The notes under the pieces: generated by a model
The model's input: the letters and a program-made list of their open reading frames with translations, nothing else
The model's database searches: none
What the model was told of the DNA's origin: nothing
NCBI RefSeq assembly: GCF_003258315.1
Contig: NZ_CP030032.1
Coordinates: forward strand, 3,970,501 to 4,034,500
DNA: 64,000 bases
Source: Bradymonas sediminis
GTDB taxonomy: Bacteria; Myxococcota_A; Bradymonadia; Bradymonadales; Bradymonadaceae
Direction of reading: 5' to 3'
Program-made: the position numbers and the translations under genes
Part shown: positions 8,274-16,612 of the stretch, piece after piece
Position numbering within the stretch: the first letter of the stretch is position 1
Layout: every line of letters begins with the position of its first letter

Positions 8274-9602
8274 ATGACACAACACGCCACCATCGACCCG
8301 CGGGTCGCATCTCATATCCTGCAGCGTCTGGGCGAGAGCGGACAGCCGCCTGAATTCGGCGTCGAATGGATTAATGTCGGCAACGAGAGCTACCTCAAAG
8401 TGCTCGAAAGCGAGTATTTCGAGCGCCAACTCAAAGGCGGCGCGAGCTTCAAGCTCGTGCAAGGTTATTTCGGCGGAGGAAAGACGCATTTCCTCTATTG
8501 CGTGCGCGATATGGCCTGGCGCCACGGCTTCGCGGTGGCGGTGGTTGAATTATCGCCCACCGAATGCCCCTATGATGACACCCTTAAGGTTTACTCGACG
8601 GTCGCCCGACGCATCGCCATGAAGTCGCCGACCGACGGCGAAGGCCCGCGCTACGGCATCACCGATATGTTGCGGGATCTGGTCGACCGGCGCGTCGACG
8701 AATTCGAAGAAGACCTGCGCGCCCAGGGCCACGAGCGCCCGCATGTCGAGGCCCGACACCAGGTGGAGCGCTGGATCCAGCGTCACGTGGCGCGCGTCTC
8801 CTGCGAGAGCGTCTCGTATCGAAAGGCCATCGTCGAGTTCGCGTTAGGTTGGCTCGAAGAGGATTATGAGCGCGTCCAACGCCTCGAGGCGTGGCTGCGC
8901 GGCGAGCCCATCCCGCGCGCCGAAGTGCGCGATTGGGGAATCTACGAGGAGATGAGCCGCGCCAACGGCTTTTTGATGCTTCGAAGCCTCACTCAAATGG
9001 TCAAAGGCCTCGGGTTTGCGGGCACCGCCCTGCTCTTCGACGAGGTCGATCGCAACCTCTCGGTGAGCGCCAAGCGCAGCCAAACGATCGGCGATAACCT
9101 GCGCCAGGTCATCGACCTCTGCGGGCGCCATCAACTCCCGAACACCCTCTTTATGTACGCGGTTCCGCCGGAGTTTATGCGCACCGTGGTCCCGGATTAC
9201 CCGGCGCTTTTTCAGCGCCTCAAGACCCCGGTCCCCCTCGGCGTGCGAAGCCCGCAGGCCGTCCTCATCGACCTCGAAAAGCTTGACCTGGAGCCCGCGG
9301 AGCTGCTCACCGCGATCGGCGAGCGCCTGATCCCGATCTTCGAGGCCGCGCGCGGCTTTAAGCTCGACGCAGAGATTCAGCGAAATAACGCCGACATCCT
9401 GGCCCGCGCCTGCGTGCAATCCCAATTCGAGGTCAACCACCGCCGCCTCTTTGTCAAAACGATGGTGGACTTTTTGCACGCCCAAATGGTCGACGGCGAG
9501 AAGGCGCTTGGCCTGGATAGCGCCATCGATCTGGTGCTCGATGGCAACGAGTCGCTCAACAACCTCGTGCTCGTCAGCGATGACGAATTCCAAGACTTTT
9601 GA
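8274..9602 (+). CDS. BREX-type P-loop ATPase (DUF2791/BrxD-like), copy 1
   Basis: A 442-residue ATPase. The N-terminus has the family layout: a short helical segment, then Walker A GYFGGGKT (residues 64-71), and later Walker B ALLFDEVDRNL (about 255). The YFGGGKTH form and the region after it (VELSPTECPYDDTLKVY) match the BREX ATP-binding family to which BrxD of type 2 and type 6 BREX belongs. The biochemical role of BrxD is not settled; it is assumed to be an STAND/AAA-like ATPase working with the BrxHI helicase. It precedes a second, divergent member with 17 bp between stop and start. The family call is confident; participation in a defence system is inferred. Confidence 0.85.
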   Translation: MTQHATIDPRVASHILQRLGESGQPPEFGVEWINVGNESYLKVLESEYFERQLKGGASFKLVQGYFGGGKTHFLYCVRDMAWRHGFAVAVVELSPTECPYDDTLKVYSTVARRIAMKSPTDGEGPRYGITDMLRDLVDRRVDEFEEDLRAQGHERPHVEARHQVERWIQRHVARVSCESVSYRKAIVEFALGWLEEDYERVQRLEAWLRGEPIPRAEVRDWGIYEEMSRANGFLMLRSLTQMVKGLGFAGTALLFDEVDRNLSVSAKRSQTIGDNLRQVIDLCGRHQLPNTLFMYAVPPEFMRTVVPDYPALFQRLKTPVPLGVRSPQAVLIDLEKLDLEPAELLTAIGERLIPIFEAARGFKLDAEIQRNNADILARACVQSQFEVNHRRLFVKTMVDFLHAQMVDGEKALGLDSAIDLVLDGNESLNNLVLVSDDEFQDF

Positions 9603-9619
9603 GACGCCGGAACGAGTCC

Positions 9620-10966
9620 ATGAATAAGAATCTTGAGACAAGCATTCGCGCCTCACGCACCCTGGAAGCCATGCGCCTGGGCGTGGTTCCGAGCGCGTCG
9701 CTGGACGCCTATACCGTCGGGCGCGAGGCCGAGGTGGCCCTGGTCCAGAGCGATCTCACGCGCGCCACCGAAAACGGCGGCGCGGTGCGCGCCTTTTTAG
9801 GCGGCTACGGCGCGGGCAAAACACATCTGCTCGAGTTGATCGGCCAACACGCGCTGCGCCAGAATTACCTGGTCTCACACGTCGTCCTCAACCCCGAAGA
9901 GACCGCCCCCAGCCACCCCAAACGCGTCTATCGCGAATTGATCCACTCGCTTCAATACCCGGATCTGCCCGACTCCGACGGCCCCGCTCGCGGGTTGCAA
10001 CCGCTCTTTGAGCGCGCGCTCAACGCTCCCGCCGCGCTCGACGCATTTCAGGCAAACGCCAAGGGACAGGTTCGAAACAACCTCGAAAGCGGCGCTCACC
10101 TCTATATTACGACCGCCCTTCGCTACCTCAAACGACTGGCCGACACCGAAGATCTCAATCGCGAAACCCAGGAGCATATCCTTCGCCTGCTCTTCGATTG
10201 GCTCGAAGGACACCCGACGATCTCGACCACCGAGATCAACGAAGACCTGCGCGGAGTGCTCGGCAACCGCGGCCATATCTTCAGCATGAAGGACTACCGC
10301 CCCTGGGCTCGAATCTACGGTTATCTGCTCAGCGGCCTCTCCGCGATGGCTCGCCAACTCGGCTATAACGGCTGGGTTATCCTGGTCGATGAGGCCGAGT
10401 TTTACTCGCTTCTGTCGAGCGAAAACCGCGAATACGCGCGTAATCTATTTAAGGCGCTCACCTGGGCGTCGGTCGGCAACGATGACGATATCTTGCCCTT
10501 CGACCCCTCGGAGCTAAGCCTCGGCGGCAGCGGGATCCTGCAGGATTTGCCGCCGCAATATCCGATGCCGACCTCCGCTGGCCCAGCGAATAGCGACGCA
10601 GCGATCTTCGCCGGCCCCGGGCTCTATACCGTCTTCGCGATGACCCCGAATACCGAGGGGCTTGAGGCGCTGGGCGAAGCGGTCCCTGCGAGCGCCATCG
10701 CCGAGCTCAACCCGCTGAAACTCGAGGACTATCAGGCACTTGTAGAGCGGGTCTTCACCTATTATCGCCGCGCCCGCCCCGAATCCATCATCGATGAACG
10801 CGTCGTCGGCGCCCTCGGAAAAGTCGTCGCCGGATTGCTCGGCTCGGGTTATGTCGAAAACCCACGCCAGGCAATGAAATTCATCGTCGAGTTCCTCGAC
10901 CTCGCCACACATCGCCCCCACGATATGAAGCGCGTCGTCCAAGATCTGCGAGGCCTCTACGCATGA
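9620..10966 (+). CDS. BREX-type P-loop ATPase (DUF2791/BrxD-like), copy 2
   Basis: A 448-residue protein, starting at ATG 9620 (an in-frame ATG at 9599 overlaps the previous gene and is less likely). Walker A is GGYGAGKT (residues 61-68) and Walker B is VILVDEAEFYSLL (about 255). The N-terminus (ASRTLEAMRLGVVPSASLDA) matches the BrxD-type opening more closely than copy 1 does. The two copies share architecture but have diverged strongly in sequence, so they are probably different subunits rather than a recent duplication. The stop overlaps the helicase start (ATGA), implying fixed stoichiometry with the helicase. Confidence 0.87.
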   Translation: MNKNLETSIRASRTLEAMRLGVVPSASLDAYTVGREAEVALVQSDLTRATENGGAVRAFLGGYGAGKTHLLELIGQHALRQNYLVSHVVLNPEETAPSHPKRVYRELIHSLQYPDLPDSDGPARGLQPLFERALNAPAALDAFQANAKGQVRNNLESGAHLYITTALRYLKRLADTEDLNRETQEHILRLLFDWLEGHPTISTTEINEDLRGVLGNRGHIFSMKDYRPWARIYGYLLSGLSAMARQLGYNGWVILVDEAEFYSLLSSENREYARNLFKALTWASVGNDDDILPFDPSELSLGGSGILQDLPPQYPMPTSAGPANSDAAIFAGPGLYTVFAMTPNTEGLEALGEAVPASAIAELNPLKLEDYQALVERVFTYYRRARPESIIDERVVGALGKVVAGLLGSGYVENPRQAMKFIVEFLDLATHRPHDMKRVVQDLRGLYA

Positions 10967-13131
10967 CGAGTTCCTCCGATAAGTCGTTCGCGCTGCAGGA
11001 TGACCCCTTCGCGGGCCTTGAAGACGCGCTCGAATATAGCCCTGCGCGCGCGCCCAAGGGGGACTTCGGCGAACGCGAGGCGCGCCGGCTTTTGCCGCAC
11101 GTCTGGCACGCCTTCTTCGGGCGATTCGGCCGCCTCACCGACCCCCAACTCGCCGCGATCAAACCGATCGTTGAGGGGAAATCAGTGGTCCTCTGCGCGG
11201 CGACCGCCTCGGGAAAGACCGAAGCCCTGCTCGGCCCGATGCTCGAGCGAACCATGCAGCGCGCTGCGAGAAAATCCACCGCGCAGCGTTTTTTACGCGT
11301 CATCATCCTCTGCCCCACCCGTGCACTATGCAACGACTTTTTGCGACGCGTGCGAAGGCCGATCCAGGCCTGCAATCTGAGCGTGGATCTCAAAAGTGGC
11401 GACAGCCCAAATTTCGACCCGGATCGCCCGCCAAATGTCCTGATCACCACTCCGGAATCCCTGGATTCACTCCTCAGCCGAAAACCGCACGGCCTCAAAC
11501 ACGTCGAATCGATCTTCCTCGATGAGGTTCATCTGCTCGATGGGGGCAATCGCGGCGACCATACGCGCGCGCTCGTCGCGCGCATCAAAAGCTTTCGCCC
11601 CAACCTGCAGATTTGCTGCGCCTCGGCCACCGCCCCGCAGGCCGAGCGCCTGGGGCTCGAATTCGCCCAGCCCAACTCCCCCGAGGATTTAGAGATATTG
11701 CGCGTCCAGGGTGGCCGCGACCGCGACCTGAGCGTCGAATACGAACAATTTCACCGGATGCGCGACGCCGCGGCGAGTATTTATCGCCTCACCCAGAATC
11801 AGCTAGGCAGTAAGATTCTGGTCTTCGCCAATAAACGTGACGAAGTCGAATATATCGCCGCCCTATTGGCCGCCGAAGACGGCCTGCCGGTCTTCGCGCA
11901 CCACGGAAGCCTGGCCAAACCCGAGCGACTTCGCGCCGAGCGCGGCTTCCTCAACGCGACCCACGGCGTCTGCGTCGCCACGATGACCCTCGAATTGGGC
12001 ATCGACATCGGCAACGTCGACCGCGTCGTCTTGCTCAATCCACCCGCGAATGTCGCCTCATTCACACAGCGGATCGGACGCAGCAACCGACGCGGCGGCG
12101 ACATCCAGGTGACGTGCCTCTACGCGTCGGCCTTTGATTTGCAGCGCTTTGAGCACCTCGTAAAATGCGCGCGCGCGGGTCAACTCTTCGTCGAAGCGAT
12201 CCCCTTTCGCCCGTCGATTCTGCCCCAACAAGCGACCTCATTGCTCTTCCAAAACCCCGACAACTGGGTCTCGGATCGGGTCCTACACAAACGACTCCCG
12301 CCCGATGTCGCCGCTGAATGGACCCGCGCGGATTGCCGCGCGGTCCTCGAAACGATGCGACGCGAAGGCTATTTCCACGCCAACGCCCGCGGCCAATTCG
12401 TGGCCGACGAACCGGCGCGCCGAGACTATCGCTACGGGCAGATGCACACCCATATCGATCCCGACGGCGAAGTCGAGGTCATCGACGAGACCACCGGCCG
12501 CCAGGTCGGCACTGCCTTATTATCGCGCAAGGACAAGAGCCGCCTGGAGGAAAGTAGCGCCTCGCACGTCGGCTTCCTCCTGGCCGGAAAGCAACGAAAG
12601 GTCACCCGCGTCAAAGACCAAAAAATCTTCGTCCAATCGAATAACCTCCCGGATGAACCCAGCTTTCTCTCCCGCATGGGCCCGCGCTATTCTTTCGACC
12701 TCGCCCGAGACCTCGCCGACTTTGTCGGCGTCGAGGAGAAGACAATCTTGATGCACCCGACCGGCGCGCGCGACGGATGGTATATTGAGCATTTCTTCGG
12801 CAGCATCTGGGGTTGGCTGCTCGACGCTGTTTTGGAGCACCACGGCTTCATGACCAACACCAAAGGGGGCATCAGCCATTTTCAATCCAAATTAAAATAT
12901 AAGGGTACCCCGCCGGAATCGCTCGGCGATATTTTCACCATCCAGACCGCCGCCGAGAAATTCTTGGACGACACCGATGCCCCGAAGTACAAAGCGCTGC
13001 TGAGATCCTTGCAGCCCGGCCCCTGGCTCAACTACGTCCCCGACGACATGGTCCAACGCTGGGTCTATCACTGCGCACGCCCTGCTGACTTTGCCGACAC
13101 GCTGGCCGAATTCCGGGTCGTGGTGGTCTAA
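10963..13131 (+). CDS. DEAH/Lhr-like superfamily 2 helicase (BrxHI-like)
   Basis: A 722-residue helicase. Motifs in order: Walker A ATASGKTEA (about residue 80), DEVH box FLDEVHLLDG (about 187), motif III CASATAP, motif IV region ILVFANKRDEVEYIA, motif V TMTLELGIDIGNVDRVV and motif VI QRIGRSNRRGG. The C-terminal ~300 residues resemble the winged-helix/Lhr-core part of Lhr-type helicases, the same group as BrxHI of BREX types 2 and 6. The start overlaps the end of the second BrxD-like ATPase. In characterised BREX loci BrxD and BrxHI accompany PglX, PglZ and BrxC/PglY; none is present here. It could translocate on or remodel invading DNA, or act in repair. Confidence 0.87.
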   Translation: MTSSSDKSFALQDDPFAGLEDALEYSPARAPKGDFGEREARRLLPHVWHAFFGRFGRLTDPQLAAIKPIVEGKSVVLCAATASGKTEALLGPMLERTMQRAARKSTAQRFLRVIILCPTRALCNDFLRRVRRPIQACNLSVDLKSGDSPNFDPDRPPNVLITTPESLDSLLSRKPHGLKHVESIFLDEVHLLDGGNRGDHTRALVARIKSFRPNLQICCASATAPQAERLGLEFAQPNSPEDLEILRVQGGRDRDLSVEYEQFHRMRDAAASIYRLTQNQLGSKILVFANKRDEVEYIAALLAAEDGLPVFAHHGSLAKPERLRAERGFLNATHGVCVATMTLELGIDIGNVDRVVLLNPPANVASFTQRIGRSNRRGGDIQVTCLYASAFDLQRFEHLVKCARAGQLFVEAIPFRPSILPQQATSLLFQNPDNWVSDRVLHKRLPPDVAAEWTRADCRAVLETMRREGYFHANARGQFVADEPARRDYRYGQMHTHIDPDGEVEVIDETTGRQVGTALLSRKDKSRLEESSASHVGFLLAGKQRKVTRVKDQKIFVQSNNLPDEPSFLSRMGPRYSFDLARDLADFVGVEEKTILMHPTGARDGWYIEHFFGSIWGWLLDAVLEHHGFMTNTKGGISHFQSKLKYKGTPPESLGDIFTIQTAAEKFLDDTDAPKYKALLRSLQPGPWLNYVPDDMVQRWVYHCARPADFADTLAEFRVVVV

Positions 13132-13203
13132 GCGCCGCACACAACGCGCTGCCCAACGCCATCGGCCAAAGGCCCAACACCCTTACGCTACCCAATATCC
13201 CAA

Positions 13204-14313
13204 ATGACCCAACTTCCTTTTTTCGACATCCAAGCCCAGCACGAACCCATCCGCGAAGAGATCGCCCAGGCGATCGCCCTGGTCATCGACTCCGGCCGGT
13301 TTATCCGCGGCCCCTTCGTAGAGAAATTCGAGGCAGAAGCAGCCGCCTACCTGGGCGTCTCCCACACCGTCGGCGTGTCCTCGGGCACCGACGCCCTGCT
13401 GGCCGCGCTCATGGCCCTTGAGATCGGCCCAGGGGATGAAGTGATCACCACGCCCTTTACCTTCTGCGCCTCCGCCGAGGTGATCGCGCGCGTGGGCGCG
13501 ACGCCGGTCTTCGTCGATATCGATCCCGCGACCTTTAACCTCGACCCCGCGCTGCTCGAAGATGCGCTCAGCGAGAAGACTCGCGCGATCATGCCGGTGC
13601 ATATCTTCGGCCAGACCTGCGATATGGAGAAGATCCTCGCCTTCGCCCGGCAAAACGACCTCTATGTGATTGAGGATTGCGCGCAGGCCATGGGCGCCAC
13701 CTTCGACCTCCCCGGCTCCGGCCCCCAGCAGGCGGGCGCGATGGGCCACGTCGGCTGCTATAGCTTCTTCCCCACCAAAAACCTCGGCGCACTCGGCGAC
13801 GGCGGACTCATCGCCTGCCATAACCCCGAGCTGGCCGAGCGCATCCGACTGCTATGCAACCACGGCAGCCAACCGAAATTTCGCCAGCAACGCATCGGCG
13901 GAAACTTCCGCCTCGACGCCATCCAGGCCGCCGTCCTCAGCGTCAAGCTCCCCCGCCTCGACGCCTGGATCGCCCAACGCCGCGACCTCGCCAAGCGCTA
14001 TCACCACGCCCTTGGCGACCTCGACGAGATCACCGTCCCAGACGAAGCGCCGCGCTGCTTGCACACCTATAACCAATATACGCTGCGCACCGCCGATCGC
14101 CCCGCCCTTCAAAAGCGACTGGCAGACGCGGGCATCCCCAGCGCCATTTACTATCGCGAGAGCCTCCACCAGATGCCGCCTTATCGCGAATGCCCGCGCT
14201 ATCCGGACACGCTACCCCAGGCCACGGCCGCCTGCGACGAAGTCTTGAGCCTGCCGATCTTCGCCCCCTCGATCGAGGTCGACCGCATCCGGCACACGCT
14301 CGCCAACGCATAG
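13204..14313 (+). CDS. DegT/DnrJ/EryC1-family PLP aminotransferase (WbpE-like)
   Basis: A 369-residue nucleotide-sugar aminotransferase. It shows GVSSGTDALLAALMALEIG (phosphate-binding region), YVIEDCAQAMGATF (PLP-ring aspartate) and CYSFFPTKNLGALGDGG with the Schiff-base lysine. The closest known role is WbpE/WlbC, which transaminates the 3-keto sugar made by WbpB-type enzymes before WbpD-type acetylation. It lies 72 bp after the helicase stop and probably reads through from it or has its own promoter. Its natural partners at 5424-7045 are on the far side of the BREX-like cassette, which suggests the cassette was inserted into a sugar operon. Confidence 0.88.
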   Translation: MTQLPFFDIQAQHEPIREEIAQAIALVIDSGRFIRGPFVEKFEAEAAAYLGVSHTVGVSSGTDALLAALMALEIGPGDEVITTPFTFCASAEVIARVGATPVFVDIDPATFNLDPALLEDALSEKTRAIMPVHIFGQTCDMEKILAFARQNDLYVIEDCAQAMGATFDLPGSGPQQAGAMGHVGCYSFFPTKNLGALGDGGLIACHNPELAERIRLLCNHGSQPKFRQQRIGGNFRLDAIQAAVLSVKLPRLDAWIAQRRDLAKRYHHALGDLDEITVPDEAPRCLHTYNQYTLRTADRPALQKRLADAGIPSAIYYRESLHQMPPYRECPRYPDTLPQATAACDEVLSLPIFAPSIEVDRIRHTLANA

Positions 14314-14512
14314 TCGGCGTCGCAGTCACAGAAGCGCTCGCGCGACCCACGGGCGCGCCTACTCAATTACCCTTTGGAGATCACCCTATAAGCAGTTGAC
14401 GCCCCTATACCCCTATGTTAGTGAGTCGCCGCGAACGGACCGCTGGCTATAAATGCGGCGGTACACGTGACAATTCGAGCCGATTTTATAGCGCAAACAT
14501 TGTTTCTTCAGA

Positions 14513-14779
14513 ATGCGCACGGGGAATCAGGTGAATGACTCGGAAAACGACGATAATCGCCGCGATGATTCCGGTGCCCCCTCCCAACTAAAGATGTTGG
14601 GAATTTACGGCGCCATGGGCTTCGAATTTGTCTCATTAGTGGTCGGTGGAAGCGTGATAGGCTTCTGGGTTGACGAGAAGTTCGGCACCACCCCCTGGGG
14701 CGTGGTTAGTTTGATACTTCTGGGCATGCTCGCCGCCCTGTGGCACATCTACCGGGTCACGAAACGCTTTTTGAAATAA
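14513..14779 (+). CDS. atpZ: AtpZ/AtpI-type F0F1 accessory membrane protein
   Basis: A small protein (88 residues) with two transmembrane segments separated by a short turn (GFEFVSLVVGGSVIGFWVDE, then TTPWGVVSLILLGMLAALW). The GFWVDEKFGTTPWG turn is diagnostic of the AtpZ/AtpI_1 family that opens many ATP-synthase operons and has been linked to Mg2+/Ca2+ transport or c-ring assembly. The start could also be the in-frame GTG at 14531. It leads the F0 genes that follow on the same strand. Confidence 0.8.
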   Translation: MRTGNQVNDSENDDNRRDDSGAPSQLKMLGIYGAMGFEFVSLVVGGSVIGFWVDEKFGTTPWGVVSLILLGMLAALWHIYRVTKRFLK

Positions 14780-14793
14780 CACCAGGGTCCAAG

Positions 14794-15216
14794 ATGACCT
14801 CATTTGGAACCACATTCGTCAACGGACTCGTTTCCAAGACGATCATCATCGGAGTGGCGCTGGCTGCCCTCGGGTGGTTGGTGCTAACTGCGGAATTTGC
14901 CGGCGCAACCCTTCTAGGGACGATGGTAAGTGCATTTAACCTGCGCGTCGTCGCGTGGGTCAGCGGCAAGATGGTCGCATCCGCCCAAAAGGGCGAAACC
15001 GGCACCGGACGCTGGTCAGCGATTTTGCTGATTAAATTATTTCTTTTATTCGTGCTGACGTACGTCTTTATCGCGATCGTCGGCGCTGATGTTATCGGCT
15101 ATATCATTGGGTATAGCACGTTTTTATTGGCCATCGTGTGGCAGGCTGTCGTGGTCATGAACCGCTCCAGCGCCCCGCACGAAGACGCCAACCAAGACGA
15201 CACCGAGAGCTTATAA
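14794..15216 (+). CDS. ATP synthase subunit I-like membrane protein
   Basis: A 140-residue protein with about four transmembrane segments, in the position and of the size of ATP synthase subunit I (AtpI), a c-ring assembly factor. The ATG at 14794 follows a CAGGG ribosome-binding site; the longer open frame from 14740 overlaps atpZ and is rejected. The stop is four bases before atpB. The C-terminal tail is hydrophilic and acidic (SAPHEDANQDDTE). Sequence resemblance is weak, so the call rests mainly on context and topology. Confidence 0.7.
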   Translation: MTSFGTTFVNGLVSKTIIIGVALAALGWLVLTAEFAGATLLGTMVSAFNLRVVAWVSGKMVASAQKGETGTGRWSAILLIKLFLLFVLTYVFIAIVGADVIGYIIGYSTFLLAIVWQAVVVMNRSSAPHEDANQDDTESL

Positions 15217-15220
15217 ACCG

Positions 15221-15991
15221 ATGGCAGATCAAACCTTTATCGACCTATTTTCGCCCGAGCTTGCGCACGGGAGTTATAACGACGTCTTCGGCAACCCGCT
15301 GCTGAAACCCGGCGCCGACGTTGGCGTGACCCATATCGTTATGACCCTGGTGCTCATCGCGATCATCGTGACGCTGGGGCTCATCGCCCGCGGCAAATTC
15401 ACCAACAAAGAAACCGCGATGATCCCCGAGGGGAAATTTAGCGTTCGCAACTTCTTTGAGCTGATCTTCGGCGCCGTCCTCGGCATGATGACCGATATGA
15501 TGGGCAAGGAGAACGCCCGGCGGTATTTCCCGCTGATCGCCTCCCTGGCGGTCTTCATCTTCCTGGGCAACCTGATGGGCCTGGTCCCCGGACTCGCTCC
15601 GCCGACCTCCAACCTCAACACCAGCCTCGCCTGCTCCGCGGTGGTCTTCGTGACCTATAATATCGCAGGCTTCCGCGAACACGGAATCGGCTACCTTAAG
15701 CATTTCCTCGGGCCGATCTGGTTTATCGCGCCGCTGATGCTCGTGATCGAGCTGATCGGACATATTTTCCGCCCCGTCAGCCTCGCCATTCGTCTCGCCG
15801 GTAATATGACCGGTGACCATATGGTCGTCGGAATGTTCGGCCAACTCGCCAGTGAGATGCTCTCAGTGCCGTTTTTGCTGCCTGTTCCGTTCCTTTTCCT
15901 CGGTCTTTTGGTCTCCACCATTCAGACCCTGGTCTTCTGCCTACTCACAACAATTTATATCTCACTTGCAGTCTCGCACGATTCGCACTAA
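15221..15991 (+). CDS. atpB: F0F1 ATP synthase subunit a
   Basis: A 256-residue polytopic membrane protein. It contains the core of subunit a: FLGNLMGLVPG, then VSLAIRLAGNMTGDH with the essential arginine that faces the c-ring, then the final transmembrane hairpin ending near TIYISLAVSHDSH. The subunit forms the half-channels for ion flow. It follows the subunit I-like gene by four bases and precedes atpE by about 150 bp. Genes for b, delta and F1 subunits are not in the window, so the synthase genes are split between loci. Confidence 0.93.
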   Translation: MADQTFIDLFSPELAHGSYNDVFGNPLLKPGADVGVTHIVMTLVLIAIIVTLGLIARGKFTNKETAMIPEGKFSVRNFFELIFGAVLGMMTDMMGKENARRYFPLIASLAVFIFLGNLMGLVPGLAPPTSNLNTSLACSAVVFVTYNIAGFREHGIGYLKHFLGPIWFIAPLMLVIELIGHIFRPVSLAIRLAGNMTGDHMVVGMFGQLASEMLSVPFLLPVPFLFLGLLVSTIQTLVFCLLTTIYISLAVSHDSH

Positions 15992-16139
15992 CAGGGCGCG
16001 CTTGAGTGCGTTGATGCTCCCATAAACAGAGCATCTCATAAATTTTTTCATCACCATTATTCGTTCACCAAATCAACCCAGGCGCACGCGGCATACGGCC
16101 GCAACTCCAATGAAGCGCCGGAGTCAGGAGGATTCGTTT

Positions 16140-16511
16140 ATGTTGTCCAAGAATCAGGTTATCGCTTTCGTGAGCACGTTCGCAGTCATCGCCCTTACCA
16201 GCAGCACCGCATTCGCTCAGGATGCCGCCGCTTCCGCCAACATCTACTCGATGTTCTCGATGATGGCGATCGCTGCAGGCTTCGGTATCGGCCTCGCCGC
16301 TTTCGGTGGCGCGCTCGCTCAGGCTAAAGCCGCTGCTGCCGCTCTCGAAGGTATCGCTCGCAACCCGGGTGCTGCTGACAAGCTCTTCACCCCCCTCATT
16401 CTCGGCCTGGCTCTCATCGAGTCGCTGGTCATCTACGCGTTCGTTATCACGATTCTGATCACGCTTCAGATCGATGCTTCCGGCCTGCTTACCGCTGCTG
16501 TCGGTGGCTGA
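16140..16511 (+). CDS. atpE: F0F1 ATP synthase subunit c with N-terminal signal-like extension
   Basis: A 123-residue protein starting at ATG 16140 behind a strong AGGAGG site; an in-frame upstream ATG at 16110 lies before that site and is rejected. Residues 1-26 look like a cleavable signal peptide (ending TSSTAFAQDA). Two transmembrane helices follow, joined by the polar ARNPGA loop. The ion-binding helix reads ALIESLVIYAF, with glutamate, the next-residue serine and a tyrosine five positions later. Helix one has a glutamine nine residues before the EGIARNP glutamate. This Q/E-S/Y set matches the Na+-binding c subunits of Ilyobacter and Propionigenium. Ion specificity is an inference from these residues. 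Confidence 0.92.
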   Translation: MLSKNQVIAFVSTFAVIALTSSTAFAQDAAASANIYSMFSMMAIAAGFGIGLAAFGGALAQAKAAAAALEGIARNPGAADKLFTPLILGLALIESLVIYAFVITILITLQIDASGLLTAAVGG

Positions 16512-16545
16512 TCGCCCGGCACACGCGTAGCACCGTAGTTTAGAA

Positions 16546-16584
16546 AAATACTAAAACTCGCCAAATCGGCGAGTTTTAGTATTT
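16546..16584. terminator. Bidirectional terminator after atpE
   Basis: A perfect 17-bp stem (AAATACTAAAACTCGCC and its complement) with a five-base AAATC loop at 16563-16567. Both flanks are A/T rich, and it lies between the converging atpE and the minus-strand gene ending at 16613. Confidence 0.85.
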
Positions 16585-16612
16585 CTTGCTGCCAAAAACT
16601 ATCGGGCTCAAC

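Noticed and set aside
10881-11498. Minus-strand 205-codon frame opposite the helicase start
   Set aside because: Basic, motif-free shadow of the helicase and ATPase genes.
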